Of a stretch of DNA of 12,603 nt, positions 5,458-12,533 are shown one piece after another. This DNA comes from JAAFJT01 sp043772905 (lineage in GTDB: Bacteria > Bacteroidota > Bacteroidia > Chitinophagales > Saprospiraceae): the NCBI GenBank assembly GCA_043772905.1, contig JAYVFS010000139.1, forward strand, positions 1 through 12,603. Direction: 5' to 3'. Position numbers and translations under genes: made by a program. The stretch's first letter is position 1. Each line of letters starts with the position of its first letter. The notes under the pieces are model-generated. The model was not told the DNA's origin and did no database searches. It was given only the letters and a program-made list of their open reading frames with translations.

Positions 5458-6849
5458 TTAAATTTTATCCGAAACCTTACTCCGCTTAATAAACTGCCCA
5501 TAACCTTTCTCAACCAAACAAATATCGTTATCAATCGCTATTTGACCCCTCAGTAAAACCGTCTTTACTTTACCTTCCAGTTCCCAACCTTCATAAGCGG
5601 AATAATCCACATTCATGTGGTGCTTTTCTGCGGACAAAGTGTGCTTTTCCTTTGGGTCAAAAATAACAATATCGGCATCTGAACCAACGGCAATCGTTCC
5701 TTTGCGTGGATACATACCGAATATTTTTGCCGCATTGGTCGAAGTGACTTCTACGAATTTATTGAGCGTAATGCGTCCTTTGCCGACCCCCTCAGTATAA
5801 AGCAGTTCTATGCGGTTTTCTATGGCGGGATGACCATTGGGTATTTTTGAAAAATCGTCTTTGCCCATCAATTTTTTCTCCCATGTAAATGGGCAATGGT
5901 CTGTCGCAACGACTTCAATAATGCCTTGATTGATGGCTGCCCACAAATGCGTTTGGTCTTTTTTCTCACGCAATGGCGGTGACATGACCCATTTAGCCCC
6001 TTCAAAATTGGGTTTTTCGTAGAGCGAAGCGTCCAAAAGGAGGTATTGAATACAGGTTTCACCAAAAACCTTTTGATTTCTGAAATTGGCTTGACGGATG
6101 GCATTGACTGCTCCTTCGCACGTCATGTGTACGATATAAATCGGACAATTGTTATAAAAACCAAAGTCTGTGAAACGATGTGATGCCTCCGATTCTGTAA
6201 TTTCAGGCTGCGACAAATAGTGATAAACAGGCGTTAATTTGCCTTCTGAACGGTGTTTGGCAACTAAATAATCAATCATATCACCATTCGTGGCGTGTGC
6301 CGTGACCATACCACCGACACGTCTGACTTCTTGCATCAAACCATTCATTTGCCTATCGTCAATCATCAATGCGCCACGATATGCCATGAACATTTTGAAG
6401 GACGTAATGCCCTCTTTTTCTACCAAAGACTCGATTTCTGCCTTGGTTTGGTCATTAAAATCGGTGACTGCCATGTGAAACGAGTAGTCGCCAACAGCGT
6501 TCCCGCTTGCCCGTCCTGACCATTCTTCAAGAGCAGAATAGAGCGAATGACCTTGTTTTTGAAGGATAAAATCTATAACGGTTGTTGTACCGCCGTGCAA
6601 AGCAGCACGTGTACCTGTTTCGTAAGTATCGCTTGAAAAAGTGCCCATAAAAGGCATTTCGAGATGTACATGTGGGTCAATACCGCCTGGGAAAATGAGT
6701 TTTCCAGTGGCATCAATCGTTTGAGTGACCCCCTCAGTGTTTTTCAAGTTTTTACCGATTGCGACGATTTTTTCATCTTCAATCAGCATATCGGCAATGT
6801 AATCGTCTGCGGCGGTGATGATGCGCCCGTTTTTGATGAGTATAGACAT
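5458..6849 (-). CDS. hydA: Dihydropyrimidinase (D-hydantoinase family)
   Basis: This enzyme opens the ring of 5,6-dihydrouracil, dihydrothymine or hydantoins to the N-carbamoyl amino acid, the second step of reductive pyrimidine breakdown. The 463 residues match the usual family length. All binuclear-metal residues can be seen: H60 and H62 in GGIDPHVHLEMP, the carbamylated lysine K152 in SFKMFMAYRG, H185 in TAHATNGD, H241 in IVHMTCEGA and D317 in VATDHCPF. It starts 9 bases after the HNH nuclease stop, so it is probably carried on the same transcript as the defence pair or reached from the permease promoter. Two copies of the iterated TACTGAGGGGG-type motif lie in its coding sequence, read as Thr-Glu-Gly-Val at residues 38-41 and again near residue 354. 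It acts in series with the nitrilase encoded downstream. Strict hydantoinase versus dihydropyrimidinase preference cannot be told by eye. Confidence 0.93.
   Translation of the reverse strand: MSILIKNGRIITAADDYIADMLIEDEKIVAIGKNLKNTEGVTQTIDATGKLIFPGGIDPHVHLEMPFMGTFSSDTYETGTRAALHGGTTTVIDFILQKQGHSLYSALEEWSGRASGNAVGDYSFHMAVTDFNDQTKAEIESLVEKEGITSFKMFMAYRGALMIDDRQMNGLMQEVRRVGGMVTAHATNGDMIDYLVAKHRSEGKLTPVYHYLSQPEITESEASHRFTDFGFYNNCPIYIVHMTCEGAVNAIRQANFRNQKVFGETCIQYLLLDASLYEKPNFEGAKWVMSPPLREKKDQTHLWAAINQGIIEVVATDHCPFTWEKKLMGKDDFSKIPNGHPAIENRIELLYTEGVGKGRITLNKFVEVTSTNAAKIFGMYPRKGTIAVGSDADIVIFDPKEKHTLSAEKHHMNVDYSAYEGWELEGKVKTVLLRGQIAIDNDICLVEKGYGQFIKRSKVSDKI
5787..5798 (-). repeat. Iterated motif copy 3, ATACTGAGGGGG
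   Basis: An exact copy in dihydropyrimidinase, followed by T as in most copies. It is read as Tyr-Thr-Glu-Gly-Val in a segment where homologues have a similar Ser-Glu-Gly-Val, so here the motif needs little protein change. Confidence 0.8.
6729..6740 (-). repeat. Iterated motif copy 4, ACACTGAGGGGG
   Basis: One mismatch (C for T at consensus position 2); the core ACTGAGGGGG is intact and followed by T. It is read as Asn-Thr-Glu-Gly-Val in the N-terminal beta domain of dihydropyrimidinase. Confidence 0.7.
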
Positions 6850-6858
6850 GGTTCGGTT

Positions 6859-7803
6859 TTATTTTGTTATTGATTCCAATTTTGCAAATTCAGTATAAGC
6901 ATAATTTAGCAAATCAGCCGTATCGTCTCCATATAGTTCTTGAAAAGGTTTAACGAAAAAGACATTAAAGTTTTCAAACATCGCTTTTCCAAGTAATGAA
7001 AAAGGTTGATGTACTTCTTGTAACTGTTTTAAACCATCAAAAAATGGAAAAAAGATAATGATGCTATCGGAGCTATCAGCAAATTTGAAAAAGTATTTTA
7101 AGGCTATTTCTAAGTCTCTTTTTTTATCATTGATTAGTGTCAGCCGAGCGGTATGAAGGTCAAAACGGTCTAATTTTATTTCTTTAATGGTAATATCTGC
7201 CCGTTTCCGTCTAATCTCAAAGGCTTCATCAGTTTCTTTACCTAATTTTAAATCATTAAACTTTATCTGCCCATCAATTGAAAAACTCAAACATAATTCA
7301 GGTTCATCAATTTCTGGATGTAAAAAAGACGCATTTTCTGACAATAAATCCTTGTGATTGGCGCGACATTTTTCTAAATCTAACTTGTTTTCAGTTTTTT
7401 GTGGATGTTCAATGTTAAGCATTTTATTGGTCATTCCGTATGGATTTTTGCCAATAAAAGGGAATTTATCCCCTTTATTGCCGTTACAATCTTTACAAAG
7501 CGGCAATAAATTGCTCCATTCATAAGCTAACCAATAATAATAAGTTTTTGGACGATAATGTTCGACCGTAAATCGCTTCCGAATTTCGGGGCTATCGTTG
7601 TGATTGTCGTAAGGGACAATTGCCGACTCACAGTATGCACATTTATTGTGATACAGTTTTCTTAACGCAATAATTGTAGTCCGCCAACATTCATCAACAA
7701 AACGATGATTACGCCCTCTGATTTCAATATCTTTATGTTGTATAACCGCGCATCTTCTCAAATCATCGGGTGGATTATTAAAGTCTTTAACTACTTTTCT
7801 CAT
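6859..7803 (-). CDS. HNH endonuclease, PtuB-like (Septu-type defence)
   Basis: A 314-residue HNH nuclease of the type paired with AAA ATPases in Septu and in the ATPase/HNH retrons. The zinc/HNH core is CAYCES (C55, C58), then TVEHYRP (E81, H82), then WSNLLPLCKDCNGNKGDKFP (C103, C106, N107, K110). The remaining ~200 residues are helical and probably bind the ATPase or DNA. Its start lies 5 bases after the ATPase stop, so the two are one operon. In characterised systems the ATPase complex holds the nuclease inactive until phage infection, after which DNA or RNA is cut. Activation here is inferred. A role in housekeeping restriction is less likely because no methylase is present. The coding sequence is more AT-rich than that of dihydropyrimidinase, which it directly precedes. 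Confidence 0.85.
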   Translation of the reverse strand: MRKVVKDFNNPPDDLRRCAVIQHKDIEIRGRNHRFVDECWRTTIIALRKLYHNKCAYCESAIVPYDNHNDSPEIRKRFTVEHYRPKTYYYWLAYEWSNLLPLCKDCNGNKGDKFPFIGKNPYGMTNKMLNIEHPQKTENKLDLEKCRANHKDLLSENASFLHPEIDEPELCLSFSIDGQIKFNDLKLGKETDEAFEIRRKRADITIKEIKLDRFDLHTARLTLINDKKRDLEIALKYFFKFADSSDSIIIFFPFFDGLKQLQEVHQPFSLLGKAMFENFNVFFVKPFQELYGDDTADLLNYAYTEFAKLESITK

Positions 7804-7808
7804 ACTCT

Positions 7809-9326
7809 TTATTGGACTTTAAGGTGTTGGGGGAATTTGAAGTTTCGCGATAAACTTTTGAGTTCATCCTTTATTTTATCATGTTCAACAACTTCATCGT
7901 AAGTATTTTCAGTCCGAATTTTGCCCAAATCGGTGTTTTCGACACTCAAAACGTTTTCCATTCCAAAAATTGGCGAAGTGAGAATTTGATGTGGTAAAAA
8001 ATTAGCCACATCAATATCCACACGTTTTACTTCTGTTCCACCGTTTTCAGTACGTGAAACATTGAAGAATACCGAGTTTTTGGGCATACCCAGAAACGTA
8101 ATAACGCTGTGTGTTGTAACGATAAATTGAATTTTAGGGAAAATGGTTGATAATAACTTAGGAAACTCTCGTTGCCATTTGGGGTGCAAATGGGCTTCAA
8201 TTTCGTCAATTAGGACGATGCCTGTTAAGTCGCTTGGAGAAGGGGCAGAAGGTTGTTGTTCATATAATCGAATCAACATATCGCCAATCATGGCTAATAC
8301 ACTTTTATGTCCAGCAGACAGCTTAGTAACATCTACCGAAAGACCATTTTCAGTATAAATAATGCTTTGACCATTTATTTTAATATTATCAATATGCGGC
8401 ATTATTTTCACAAGTAAATCTTTTACTTGGGTTTGTTGTTTTTTATTTGCCTTAGTGAGTAACCAATATTCAATATTTTGAAGCACCCCCTCAGTATGAA
8501 ATAAACTATAAATTGGACTACGTTTTTTATTATATTCAAACATCGTTTCAGGGGCTTCTATTTGAAGTCGAGAAGCACCATAAGCAATTATGTTAGGAAT
8601 TATTCTTGAAATTAGACCAGATGTGTTTGAAATCCATTGTGATGTAATACCTTTATTATGATAAAGGCTTATAGAGATTACTGAATTTTCGCTATTTAAT
8701 AATACTTCGTTACTTTGTTCATCAACATTGCCATATAATCCTATGGTAATTGCTTGTAGAATAGATGTTTTACCATAACCATTTTCTCCTGTAAAAACTA
8801 TAAATTGAGAATCTGAAGGCAATGAATCTATTCTTAGATTATAAATACATTGGTAATTTTTAATGTGGAAAGCTATTATATAATCGGGTAAATGTGATTC
8901 TTTTGAATTAATAAAAGTAGGCTTCAAGTGTTTATCAGAAATATATTCTGCAAACCATTTATGTAGTATTTCTAAATTATTTAAATAATTATCAGGTATT
9001 TCGATTTCACGAACTTTACTGTGTGCGCCAATATTTCCTAACTTTATTAAATCCTTTATAATATTTCTTAAATCGGCAAATGAGATGTTAAAGTATTGTA
9101 ACCCATCTAATTGTTTAGGTATTTTTGCTAACATATTAAGGGGGCTATTTGGGTATGGTAATGTAAATTCTATATTTTCATAGTTTATAATTGCCTCAAG
9201 AAACTTTTCTGTAAACTTTCGTCCATAAACAACAGAAGCATCATAATATCTTTGCTCATATAAATCTCGTGCAGATTTATAGAGTTCTTCTAATTCTAAA
9301 ACATCTAAATTGACTGTTGATTCCAT
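7809..9326 (-). CDS. AAA/ABC-type ATPase with N-terminal DUF4145/HEPN-like domain, PtuA-like
   Basis: A 505-residue ATPase of the OLD/SMC-like AAA class used by Septu-type defence. The ATPase part begins near residue 148. It shows Walker A GENGYGKTS (180-188), the ABC signature LSAGHKS (336-342), Walker B GIVLIDEIEAHLHP (369-382) and the H-loop TTHS (404-407). Residues 1-130 form a separate helical domain with A-S-V-V-Y-G-R-K-F-T-E and G-N-I-G-A-H (98-102), the hallmark pattern of DUF4145/HEPN-like domains. It could serve as a sensor, an oligomerisation module or a second nuclease; no clear R-x4-6-H HEPN RNase motif is seen. It is followed 5 bases later by the HNH nuclease. A -7 box lies about 20 bases upstream. 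A copy of the iterated motif lies in frame at residues 278-281 (Thr-Glu-Gly-Val). The exact system subtype is uncertain. Confidence 0.85.
   Translation of the reverse strand: MESTVNLDVLELEELYKSARDLYEQRYYDASVVYGRKFTEKFLEAIINYENIEFTLPYPNSPLNMLAKIPKQLDGLQYFNISFADLRNIIKDLIKLGNIGAHSKVREIEIPDNYLNNLEILHKWFAEYISDKHLKPTFINSKESHLPDYIIAFHIKNYQCIYNLRIDSLPSDSQFIVFTGENGYGKTSILQAITIGLYGNVDEQSNEVLLNSENSVISISLYHNKGITSQWISNTSGLISRIIPNIIAYGASRLQIEAPETMFEYNKKRSPIYSLFHTEGVLQNIEYWLLTKANKKQQTQVKDLLVKIMPHIDNIKINGQSIIYTENGLSVDVTKLSAGHKSVLAMIGDMLIRLYEQQPSAPSPSDLTGIVLIDEIEAHLHPKWQREFPKLLSTIFPKIQFIVTTHSVITFLGMPKNSVFFNVSRTENGGTEVKRVDIDVANFLPHQILTSPIFGMENVLSVENTDLGKIRTENTYDEVVEHDKIKDELKSLSRNFKFPQHLKVQ
8486..8497 (-). repeat. 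Iterated motif copy 5, ATACTGAGGGGG
   Basis: An exact copy within the PtuA-like ATPase gene, read as His-Thr-Glu-Gly-Val. It is the only copy inside an accessory gene, suggesting the cassette has been resident long enough to gain it or came from a related genome. Confidence 0.8.
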
Positions 9327-9345
9327 TTTCTAATTATTTTTTTGA

Positions 9346-9353
9346 CAAAGATA
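9346..9353 (-). promoter_or_regulatory. -7 box upstream of the PtuA-like ATPase gene
   Basis: TATCTTTG matches TAnnTTTG and lies about 20 bases upstream of the start codon. The expected -33 position has no TTTG. It is occupied by the end of an ATACTGAGGGGG motif, exactly 20 nt upstream of the -7 box. Confidence 0.4.
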
Positions 9354-9373
9354 AACAACTTTTATGTAAAATA

Positions 9374-9385
9374 CCCCCTCAGTAT
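9374..9385 (-). repeat. Iterated motif copy 6, overlapping the permease stop codon
   Basis: An exact copy in which the permease reads ...Lys-Tyr-stop: the TAC and TGA codons come from the motif itself (stop at 9381-9379). It therefore spans the gene end and the short gap before the ATPase gene. Confidence 0.8.
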
Positions 9386-10830
9386 TTCGCTTGTTTTTTC
9401 ATCAAAAACCAATAAACAATCCCCGAAACGCCAAAACCCACAAACCACGCATAGTTATAAAGTCCTGATAACCAAAGAGGTACAGCATCTTTTGGCAAAA
9501 CATCAATCGCTTCAAAAAAACCAGCGACATTTGGTAATATGCCCAAAATGAGGGCAATCATCGCTGCCCAATTCACGCCATTTCGATAGCTGTAAATGCC
9601 CCCCTCAGTATAGAGTTCGTTGACAATCAATTTTTTATGTCGAATAAAAAAATAATCAACAATTAAAATGCCGCCGATGGGACCGAGCAAACCCGAATAA
9701 CCAATCAGCCATTTGAAAATATAACCCGATGGGTCTGCAATCAATTTCCAAGGAAAAATCAAGATGCCGATGATGCCTGTGATATAACCACCGATTTTGA
9801 AAGTGATTTTTGAAGGTGCAAGGTTTGCAAAATCATTGGCAGGGCTGACGATATTGGCAGCGATATTGGTCGCCAATGTGGAAATGAGGACAGCAATCAT
9901 AGCGAAACTAACAAGCAATTTGTTCTCAAATTTACCCGCTAAAACGAGTGGATCCCAAATTGTTGAGCCATAAACAATAGCGGTTGCAGATGTTACGGCA
10001 ACGCCGATAAAAGCGAATAACGTCATAGAAGGCGGTAAACCAATCGCCTGTCCAACAATTTGCGCTCGTTGACTTTTGGCGTACCTTGTAAAATCTGGAA
10101 TGTTGAGCGACAGCGTTGCCCAAAAGCCAACCATACCTGTTAAAGCGGGAAAAAAGAATGCCCAAAACTGGCTACTCGTTTGAAATTTTGACGGTTGCGC
10201 TAATATAGGTCCTAAACCATTGGCGGCAACGACCGCCCAAAAAAACAAGGCTAATGCTGCCAATGGTAGAAATATTGCCTTGAAAACCAATAGTTTACGA
10301 ATGCTTTCTACACCGAGATAGACGATATACATATTCAATAACCAAAACAAAAAGAAGGTAATGGCTGGGCCTGTTTCCAAACCAAAAGACGTTGGGAAAA
10401 TTTGCGGTAATGTACCGATGGAGGGAAACCAGACTTTAAAGATCTGAAAAAGTGCCGAACCGCCAATCCATGTTTGAATACCAAACCAACCACAAGCGAC
10501 TATTGCCCTTAATAATGCAGGAACATTTGCACCCTTTGTGCCAAAACTGGCGCGTGCAAAAACAGGGAATGGAATGCCGTATTGCGCCCCCGCATGACCG
10601 TTTAAAATCATGGGTATTAAAACGATGGCATTACCCAAAAAGATGGTAAAAATGGCTTGAGACCAATTCATACCGCCTTCGATGAGCGACGAAGCGAGCA
10701 TATATGTCGGGATACAGAGGCTCATTGAAATCCACAAAGCGGCATAGTTCCATGTGCCCCAACTGCGTTTGGATTGTGGGATAGGAGCGAGGTCTTTGCT
10801 GTATAGATTGTTGCTGTTTTCGTTTTGCAT
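9379..10830 (-). CDS. NCS1-family nucleobase/hydantoin/allantoin permease
   Basis: A 483-residue polytopic membrane protein of the nucleobase:cation symporter-1 family, related to Mhp1 (hydantoin), PucI (allantoin) and uracil permeases. About twelve hydrophobic segments are visible. The N-terminal signature includes WGTWNYAALWISMS, followed by GIPFPVFARASFGTKG (about 92-107) and C-G-W-F-G-I-Q-T-W-I-G-G (about 119-130); these match the TM1 and TM3 substrate/sodium regions of the family. It stands at the head of the pyrimidine-degradation genes and so most likely imports uracil, thymine, dihydropyrimidines or hydantoins. Substrate choice cannot be settled by eye. It ends in a TGA supplied by an iterated motif copy, and another copy falls in the cytoplasmic loop as Thr-Glu-Gly-Gly-Ile near residue 409. 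The start ATG at 10830 is followed by a polar N-terminus, normal for the family. Confidence 0.92.
   Translation of the reverse strand: MQNENSNNLYSKDLAPIPQSKRSWGTWNYAALWISMSLCIPTYMLASSLIEGGMNWSQAIFTIFLGNAIVLIPMILNGHAGAQYGIPFPVFARASFGTKGANVPALLRAIVACGWFGIQTWIGGSALFQIFKVWFPSIGTLPQIFPTSFGLETGPAITFFLFWLLNMYIVYLGVESIRKLLVFKAIFLPLAALALFFWAVVAANGLGPILAQPSKFQTSSQFWAFFFPALTGMVGFWATLSLNIPDFTRYAKSQRAQIVGQAIGLPPSMTLFAFIGVAVTSATAIVYGSTIWDPLVLAGKFENKLLVSFAMIAVLISTLATNIAANIVSPANDFANLAPSKITFKIGGYITGIIGILIFPWKLIADPSGYIFKWLIGYSGLLGPIGGILIVDYFFIRHKKLIVNELYTEGGIYSYRNGVNWAAMIALILGILPNVAGFFEAIDVLPKDAVPLWLSGLYNYAWFVGFGVSGIVYWFLMKKQAKY
9600..9611 (-). repeat. Iterated motif copy 7, ATACTGAGGGGG
   Basis: An exact copy with a 6-G run in the permease gene. 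It is read as Tyr-Thr-Glu-Gly-Gly in a hydrophilic loop between late membrane segments. It lies 226 bases from copy 6, the closest spacing seen. Confidence 0.8.
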
Positions 10831-10881
10831 GTATGACTGATTTAAGTAGATTGAATTGATTGTTTGGATTTAAAAATAGCT

Positions 10882-10913
10882 CTAAATATAGATGGTTTTT
10901 GAAGTTTTTCAAG
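10882..10913 (-). promoter_or_regulatory. Possible promoter of the permease gene
   Basis: TATATTTA (10890-10883) is one base off TAnnTTTG, with CTTG (10913-10910) 19 nt upstream. It lies in the 152-bp gap between the divergent permease and carbonic anhydrase genes and overlaps the promoter proposed for the other strand. Confidence 0.35.
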
Positions 10914-10930
10914 CAATTTTATTACTTTTG
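10898..10930 (+). promoter_or_regulatory. Bacteroidota-type promoter of the carbonic anhydrase gene
   Basis: TTTG (10898-10901) and TACTTTTG (10923-10930) match the -33 and -7 consensus with 21 nt between them, about 50 bases upstream of the ATG at 10983. Confidence 0.5.
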
Positions 10931-10982
10931 TAAAAGAACACATTTTTTAATACACATAAATATTTACAAACAATTTAAGATT

Positions 10983-11612
10983 ATGGCAGATTTTAGTAAA
11001 GTTTTTGACAATAACAAAGATTGGATTGCGAATAAACTATCCGTTGACCCAACCTATTTTGATAAACTCGGAAAAGGGCAAAACCCTGATTCCCTCTATA
11101 TTGGTTGCTCGGACAGCCGCGTGACGGCGGAGGAATTGATGGGTGCAGAACCCGGAGATGTGTTTGTTCACAGGAATATCGCGAATATGGTCATAAGTAT
11201 TGACCTAAATGTGATGTCAGTTTTGAACTATGCCGTTGACCATTTGAAAGTTAAACACATCATCGTTTGTGGTCATTATGCCTGTGGCGGTGTCAAAGCG
11301 GCGATGCAGTCGTCTGATTTGGGTTTATTGAATCCATGGTTGAGAAATATTCGGGATGTGTATCGGATTCATAGAAAGGAATTAAATGCCATCGAAAACG
11401 AAGAGGCACGTTACGACCGTTTGGTTGAACTGAATGTGCAAGAACAATGCGTCAATCTCATCAAAACGGCTGCTGTTCAGCGAGCGATTAAATCACGTGG
11501 TTTAACGGTACATGGTTGGGTTTTTGATATACATACGGGCAAATTGATAGATTTGAAGATTGATTTCCCTGCGATTTTAAAGGACATTATGGAGATTTAT
11601 CATTTGGATTAA
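10983..11612 (+). CDS. can: Beta-class carbonic anhydrase
   Basis: A cytoplasmic zinc enzyme of 209 residues that interconverts CO2 and bicarbonate. The family ligands are in place: C42 and D44 with R46 in GCSDSR, and H98 and C101 in GHYACGG. The length and the E-L-M-G-A-E-P-G-D-V-F-V-H-R-N-I-A-N stretch match the E. coli Can/CynT branch. The frame is open further upstream to 10860, but those residues cover the promoter and resemble no homologue, so the ATG at 10983, which gives MADFSKVFDNN, is chosen. It is divergent from the permease. Since the nitrilase step releases CO2 and ammonia, a link to pyrimidine breakdown is possible, but carbonic anhydrase is also a general housekeeping enzyme. 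A terminator hairpin follows 28 bases after the stop. Confidence 0.95.
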   Translation: MADFSKVFDNNKDWIANKLSVDPTYFDKLGKGQNPDSLYIGCSDSRVTAEELMGAEPGDVFVHRNIANMVISIDLNVMSVLNYAVDHLKVKHIIVCGHYACGGVKAAMQSSDLGLLNPWLRNIRDVYRIHRKELNAIENEEARYDRLVELNVQEQCVNLIKTAAVQRAIKSRGLTVHGWVFDIHTGKLIDLKIDFPAILKDIMEIYHLD

Positions 11613-11640
11613 TATGATGTTTTCTTAGTGAAAATCATTC

Positions 11641-11676
11641 AAAAAGCCTTGAAAATAAACGTTTTCAAGGCTTTTT
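11641..11676. terminator. Bidirectional terminator between carbonic anhydrase and methionine aminopeptidase
   Basis: AAAAAGCCTTGAAAA and its exact complement form a 15-bp stem with a 6-nt loop. The A run on one side and T run on the other let it act on both converging transcripts. An iterated motif copy follows 8 bases later. Confidence 0.85.
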
Positions 11677-11684
11677 GAGGTTTT

Positions 11685-11696
11685 ATACTGAGGGGG
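11685..11696 (+). repeat. Iterated motif copy 8, intergenic, beside a terminator
   Basis: An exact ATACTGAGGGGG followed by T, in the gap between the convergent carbonic anhydrase and methionine aminopeptidase genes. This copy lies wholly outside coding sequence, so protein-level selection cannot explain it. Confidence 0.8.
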
Positions 11697-11715
11697 TGAT
11701 TACCAGCCGTTTTTC

Positions 11716-12480
11716 TTAATTCCAGATGTCATTCATCTCTGTCAATATGATTGGTTTACCGTCCGTAACGACTATCGTATGTTCGTGTTGTGCCATAAAA
11801 CCGCCTTTATTGCCTACCAATGTCCAGCCATCTAGCAACGTTTTAGTGTATGTTGAGTTTGTAGAAATAAATGTCTCAATAGCAACAACTGAATTTTTCT
11901 TAAATCGGGTCAGATTCAATCGGTCTTTGAAGTTGGCTATTTCGCTGGGTTCTTCGTGCAGACTTCTTCCGATGCCGTGTCCAGTCAGGTCTTTGATGAC
12001 TTTGAAACCTCGTTTTCTTGCTTCGGTTTCAATCAATAGCCCAATGTCAGAAATGCGAACGCCACCTTTTATATTGTAGATGGCTTTGTGCAAAATCTGT
12101 TTTGAAGCTTCCACAAGTTTTTGATGTTTGTTGATATCCGTCCCTAGAACAAATGAGCCGCCATTGTCGGACCAAAAACCCTCCAATTCGGCAGAAACAT
12201 CAATATTGATGAGGTCTCCTTCTTTAAGTATTCTCGTGTGAGATGGAATGCCGTGACAAAATTCATTGTTGAGGCTTATGCACGTCCAACCAGGGAAACC
12301 ATACGTTAACTTGGGTGCGGATTTTGCGCCCAAGCCATTTAGGATTTGCCCGCCGAAATCGTCCAATTGTTTTGTTGTAATGCCCGGTCGAGCGAAATTT
12401 CTCATTTCTTTCAATGTATTGGCAACGGCTTCGCTTGCCTTTTTCATTCCGATTAACTCTGATTCTTTTGTTATTGACAT
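11716..12480 (-). CDS. map: Type I methionine aminopeptidase
   Basis: Removes the initiator methionine from new proteins in the cytoplasm. The 254 residues match the usual bacterial length. The two-metal site is visible: the first Asp in INIDVSAELEGFW, the second in SDNGGSF, the His in GHGIGRSLHEEP, one Glu in VAIETFIS and the last in QHEHTIVV. The substrate-site segment SLNNEFCHGIPS is also typical. After the second Asp the sequence is Asn-Gly-Gly-Ser-Phe where many enzymes have Thr-Ser-x-x-Phe, marking a divergent or second MAP paralogue. It converges on the carbonic anhydrase gene and ends shortly after the shared terminator. A ribosomal-protein context, usual for the main map gene, is absent here, which also hints at an additional copy. 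Confidence 0.93.
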   Translation of the reverse strand: MSITKESELIGMKKASEAVANTLKEMRNFARPGITTKQLDDFGGQILNGLGAKSAPKLTYGFPGWTCISLNNEFCHGIPSHTRILKEGDLINIDVSAELEGFWSDNGGSFVLGTDINKHQKLVEASKQILHKAIYNIKGGVRISDIGLLIETEARKRGFKVIKDLTGHGIGRSLHEEPSEIANFKDRLNLTRFKKNSVVAIETFISTNSTYTKTLLDGWTLVGNKGGFMAQHEHTIVVTDGKPIILTEMNDIWN

Positions 12481-12533
12481 ATTTTCTATTTCTAATTTAC
12501 TTGTTAGGAACGTTAAAGAAATAAAGTATCAAA

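Noticed and set aside
9139..9145. TAAGGGGGCT as another copy of the iterated motif
   Set aside because: Only the G run and preceding A agree; the CTG part is missing, so it is treated as chance.
7809..9326. ATPase/HNH pair as effectors of the retron in this window
   Set aside because: They are over 4 kb from the RT with unrelated operons between, and the retron already has its own coupled effector genes.
10860..10982. N-terminal extension of the carbonic anhydrase reading frame
   Set aside because: The extra 41 residues cover a good promoter (TTTG and TACTTTTG) and are unlike the family; the ATG at 10983 gives the normal 209-residue enzyme.
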